Shown here: in pieces, positions 5,744-7,594 of the stretch
Position numbering within the stretch: the stretch's first letter is position 1
Layout: each line of letters opens with the position of its first letter
From: an uncultured Micrococcales bacterium
GTDB taxonomy: Bacteria > Actinomycetota > Actinomycetes > S36-B12 > GCA-2699445
Length of the DNA stretch: 7,594 bases
Assembly (NCBI GenBank): GCA_903915555.1
Contig: CAIWTL010000380.1
Span: 1-7,594 of the forward strand
Direction of reading: 5' to 3'
Made by a program: the position numbers and the translations under genes
Notes under the pieces: model-generated
What the model saw: only the letters and a program-made list of their open reading frames with translations
The model's database searches: none
Told to the model about the DNA's origin: nothing

Positions 5744-7275
5744 TGGGCGCCGACCTGTCGCTGGCGTCCTTCTGGCGCAGGTCGTTGCAGTTCCGGACTG
5801 TCGTCACGACGGTCATCCTCACCGTCCTCGTCGTGGGCGCCGCCGGTGCCGTCATGGTCCAACGGATCAGTGACGGACTCATCGAGGCGCAACTGCGCAG
5901 CGCTCTGGCGGAACTCGCGGCCGGCAGATCCATCGCCCGCACGTTCGCGGCCACGTCGGTGGAGCCCGACCCGCAGAGCACCATCGACGCTCTCGTGGCC
6001 GATCTGGCCAGCAGGGCGGGCAAGCCCCCGGAGTACGACATCGTGCTGCAGGCGTCCCCCGAGGCCCCCGATCTGCCCTCCCAGTCCACCGACCTCGTGT
6101 CGATGTCGTCCATCCCGGTGGAACTGACCGATACCGTGCGGCTGCAGCGCACGACGGCATGGGTGCGCAGCGACATCGCCTACGCCGACGGGGGTATCGA
6201 ACCTGGTCTCATCGTGGGCGCCCCGGTCAACATCCAGGGGTACGGACCCTACGAGCTCTACTACCTGTTCGACCTCGCGCAGGTCGAACAGACCATCTCC
6301 CTGGTCCGTTCCACGGTTCTGGCCGTCGGGGTCATGCTCGTGCTGGCTCTCGGTGTCCTGGCATGGCTGTTCACACGTCGACTGGTGAAGCCGGTGCAAC
6401 AGGTCTCACGTGCGGCGGCGGATCTCGCCACCGGCGACCTCAGCCGACGCATCGAGGTCAAAGGGGAGGACGACATGGCGCGGCTCGCGGGGTCCTTCAA
6501 CACCATGGCCGACAGTCTCGAAGACCAGATCGTGCGGCTGCGACGGCTTTCGGAGATGCAGCGTCGGTTCGTCGCCGACGTCTCCCACGAGTTGCGGACG
6601 CCGCTGACCACCATCCGCATGGCTGCGGAGGTCGTCCACGACGGCACCACCAGCGGACTGCCCCCATCGGAGCGGACGAGTGAACTCCTCGTGGCGGAGG
6701 TCGAACGCTTCGACGGGTTGCTCAACGATCTGCTCGAGGTGTCGCGGTTCGACGCCGGGGAGGTCGTCCTCGACGCCGAGGAGGTGGATCTGGGGTTCCT
6801 CGTCCGCGAATGGGTCGACTCACTGCGTGTGGTGGCGGCGGAGCACGGATGCGAGCTCGTCGTCCGCGGGGACGCCTCCTGCCCGGTCCACTGCGACACG
6901 CGCCGCATCAGCCGCATCGTGCGGAACCTGGTGGTCAACGCCGTCGAGTACGGCTCGGGTCGGCCGGTGGAGGTGGATGTGCGATGTGAGGCCGACGAGT
7001 TCCGGGTCTCGGTGACCGACCACGGCGTCGGGCTCGACCCGCGGGACGCCGAGCGCGTCTTCGAGCGCTTCTGGCGGGCCGACCCGGCCCGCAAGAGGAC
7101 CCTCGGCGGGACCGGCCTGGGTCTGGCCATCTCCCGCGAGGATGCTCGCCTCCACGAGGGCGATCTGACGGTCATGGGGGCGCGGGGCGCCGGCTGTACG
7201 TTCACCCTGATCCTCCCGCGCCGCCGCGCGTCCGCAGCCCCCTCCGCCCCCGATCCGCCCACAGCCGGCCCCTGA
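5743..7275 (+). CDS. mtrB: Sensor histidine kinase MtrB
   Basis: A 510-residue membrane sensor kinase that phosphorylates MtrA. A short cytosolic N-terminus with basic residues precedes TM1 (about 18-39). An extracytoplasmic sensor domain of about 150 residues follows, then TM2 (about 191-211) and a HAMP linker (about 212-264). The HisKA box RRFVADVSHELRTPLTTIRM has phospho-acceptor His282 and is characteristic of MtrB. In the HATPase the N box is around Asn399 (RNLVVNAVEYG), the G1 box is DHGVGL, followed by FERFWR and the G2 box GGTGLGLAIS. It is somewhat shorter than M. tuberculosis MtrB (567 residues), mainly at the termini. The tail after the kinase is Ala/Pro-rich. The ATG at 5743 shares its A with the mtrA stop (TGATG). 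The next gene downstream is comF rather than lpqB, whose lipoprotein product is reported to interact with MtrB in other actinobacteria. Confidence 0.95.
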   Translation: MGADLSLASFWRRSLQFRTVVTTVILTVLVVGAAGAVMVQRISDGLIEAQLRSALAELAAGRSIARTFAATSVEPDPQSTIDALVADLASRAGKPPEYDIVLQASPEAPDLPSQSTDLVSMSSIPVELTDTVRLQRTTAWVRSDIAYADGGIEPGLIVGAPVNIQGYGPYELYYLFDLAQVEQTISLVRSTVLAVGVMLVLALGVLAWLFTRRLVKPVQQVSRAAADLATGDLSRRIEVKGEDDMARLAGSFNTMADSLEDQIVRLRRLSEMQRRFVADVSHELRTPLTTIRMAAEVVHDGTTSGLPPSERTSELLVAEVERFDGLLNDLLEVSRFDAGEVVLDAEEVDLGFLVREWVDSLRVVAAEHGCELVVRGDASCPVHCDTRRISRIVRNLVVNAVEYGSGRPVEVDVRCEADEFRVSVTDHGVGLDPRDAERVFERFWRADPARKRTLGGTGLGLAISREDARLHEGDLTVMGARGAGCTFTLILPRRRASAAPSAPDPPTAGP

Positions 7276-7296
7276 GCCCGCGCCGCCCCTTCGCCA

Positions 7297-7311
7297 CCGT
7301 CAGGGTGACGG
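7297..7311 (+). promoter_or_regulatory. Short perfect hairpin just before the comF start
   Basis: CCGTCA (7297-7302) and TGACGG (7306-7311) form a perfect six-pair stem with a GGG loop. It ends one base before the comF ATG and covers the likely ribosome binding site AGGGTG (7302-7307). It could limit comF translation after mtrB. No U-run follows, so it is not a terminator. Chance is possible. Confidence 0.3.
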
Positions 7312-7312
7312 G

Positions 7313-7594
7313 ATGCGCCCGGGCCCGATCCTCACACTCCTGCGGAACCTGGCGCTCCCGCGCTCGTGTCTCGGCTGCGGACGTCCCCACGTCTGGTGGT
7401 GCCCCGCATGTGGCGATGCGGTCACCGCCCCTGAGCCGCTGGTGACCGGACACCTCGGCTTCCCGGTCGCCTCGGCCTGTCCGTACGACGGTCCGGCACG
7501 GGAACTGGTCCTGGGGTTCAAGGAGGGGCTGGTGACCGCGGTGGCCCCCGACCTCGCAGCGCTGCTCGGCCCGGCGCTGGCGATGTTCCCCGAC
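7313..7594 (+). CDS. comF: ComF family phosphoribosyltransferase-like protein, N-terminal part (3' end outside window)
   Basis: The first 94 codons of a gene running off the window. After a short helix, LPRSCLGCGRPHVWWCPACG gives two CxxC pairs, the zinc ribbon at the N-terminus of ComF proteins. SACPYDGPARELVLGFKEGL follows and matches the conserved ComF segment (usually Y.g.....i...K). The phosphoribosyltransferase core with its PRPP loop would lie beyond the window. ComF takes part in DNA uptake in competent bacteria and is of unclear role in actinobacteria, where it usually sits between lpqB and the hpf/raiA-secA genes. The start at ATG 7313 has AGGGTG five bases upstream. The gap to mtrB is only 37 bases, so cotranscription is likely. 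Confidence 0.88.
   Translation, partial: MRPGPILTLLRNLALPRSCLGCGRPHVWWCPACGDAVTAPEPLVTGHLGFPVASACPYDGPARELVLGFKEGLVTAVAPDLAALLGPALAMFPD

Noticed and set aside
5500..6399. Minus-strand open frame over the mtrA-mtrB junction
   Set aside because: It is antisense to conserved mtrA and mtrB domains and has no motif of its own.
1..7594. CRISPR array, insertion sequence, tRNA or rRNA gene, prophage
   Set aside because: No regularly spaced repeats, transposase motifs, terminal inverted repeats or RNA gene signatures were seen. The window is almost fully occupied by the genes listed.

Overview
The window comes from a high-GC actinobacterium. Codon third positions are almost all G or C. The core is a clear mtrA-mtrB two-component locus followed by comF, a gene order typical of Actinomycetota. 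Placement below phylum is not secure from this sequence.

Layout. (1) Positions 1-2444, plus strand: the 3' end of an H-NOX (heme nitric oxide/oxygen binding) gene. It overlaps by ATGA a large hybrid histidine kinase whose N-terminus is an HNOBA domain, the H-NOX partner domain known from animal soluble guanylyl cyclase. The two form a gas-sensing unit ending in a receiver domain. (2) Positions 2475-4933, minus strand: a two-gene unit read right to left. A membrane-anchored PQQ-type beta-propeller protein comes first. It is coupled by TGATG to a short glutamyl-tRNA synthetase-like protein (GluQ-like) that lacks an anticodon-binding domain. This unit converges on the kinase with 30 bases between stop codons and no convincing terminator. 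(3) Positions 4934-5053: a 120-base divergent intergenic region. It holds a bulged 37-base inverted repeat, a MtrA-box-like sequence inside it, and a possible leaderless promoter for the propeller gene. (4) Positions 5054-7594, plus strand: mtrA, then mtrB (TGATG overlap), then the start of comF after 37 bases. The lipoprotein gene lpqB, normally between mtrB and comF, is absent.

How the parts may work together. The H-NOX/HNOBA kinase should convert NO or O2 binding at a separate heme protein into phosphorelay through its own receiver. No HPt protein or output regulator is visible here. MtrB/MtrA is the envelope and cell-division regulatory pair. The propeller gene diverging from mtrA could fill part of the missing LpqB role, because LpqB also carries an extracytoplasmic beta-propeller; this is inference from position and fold only. 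The points most worth following are the actinobacterial H-NOX-HNOBA kinase, the missing lpqB next to a divergent propeller gene, the structured mtrA upstream region, and the unusual GluQ-like protein.
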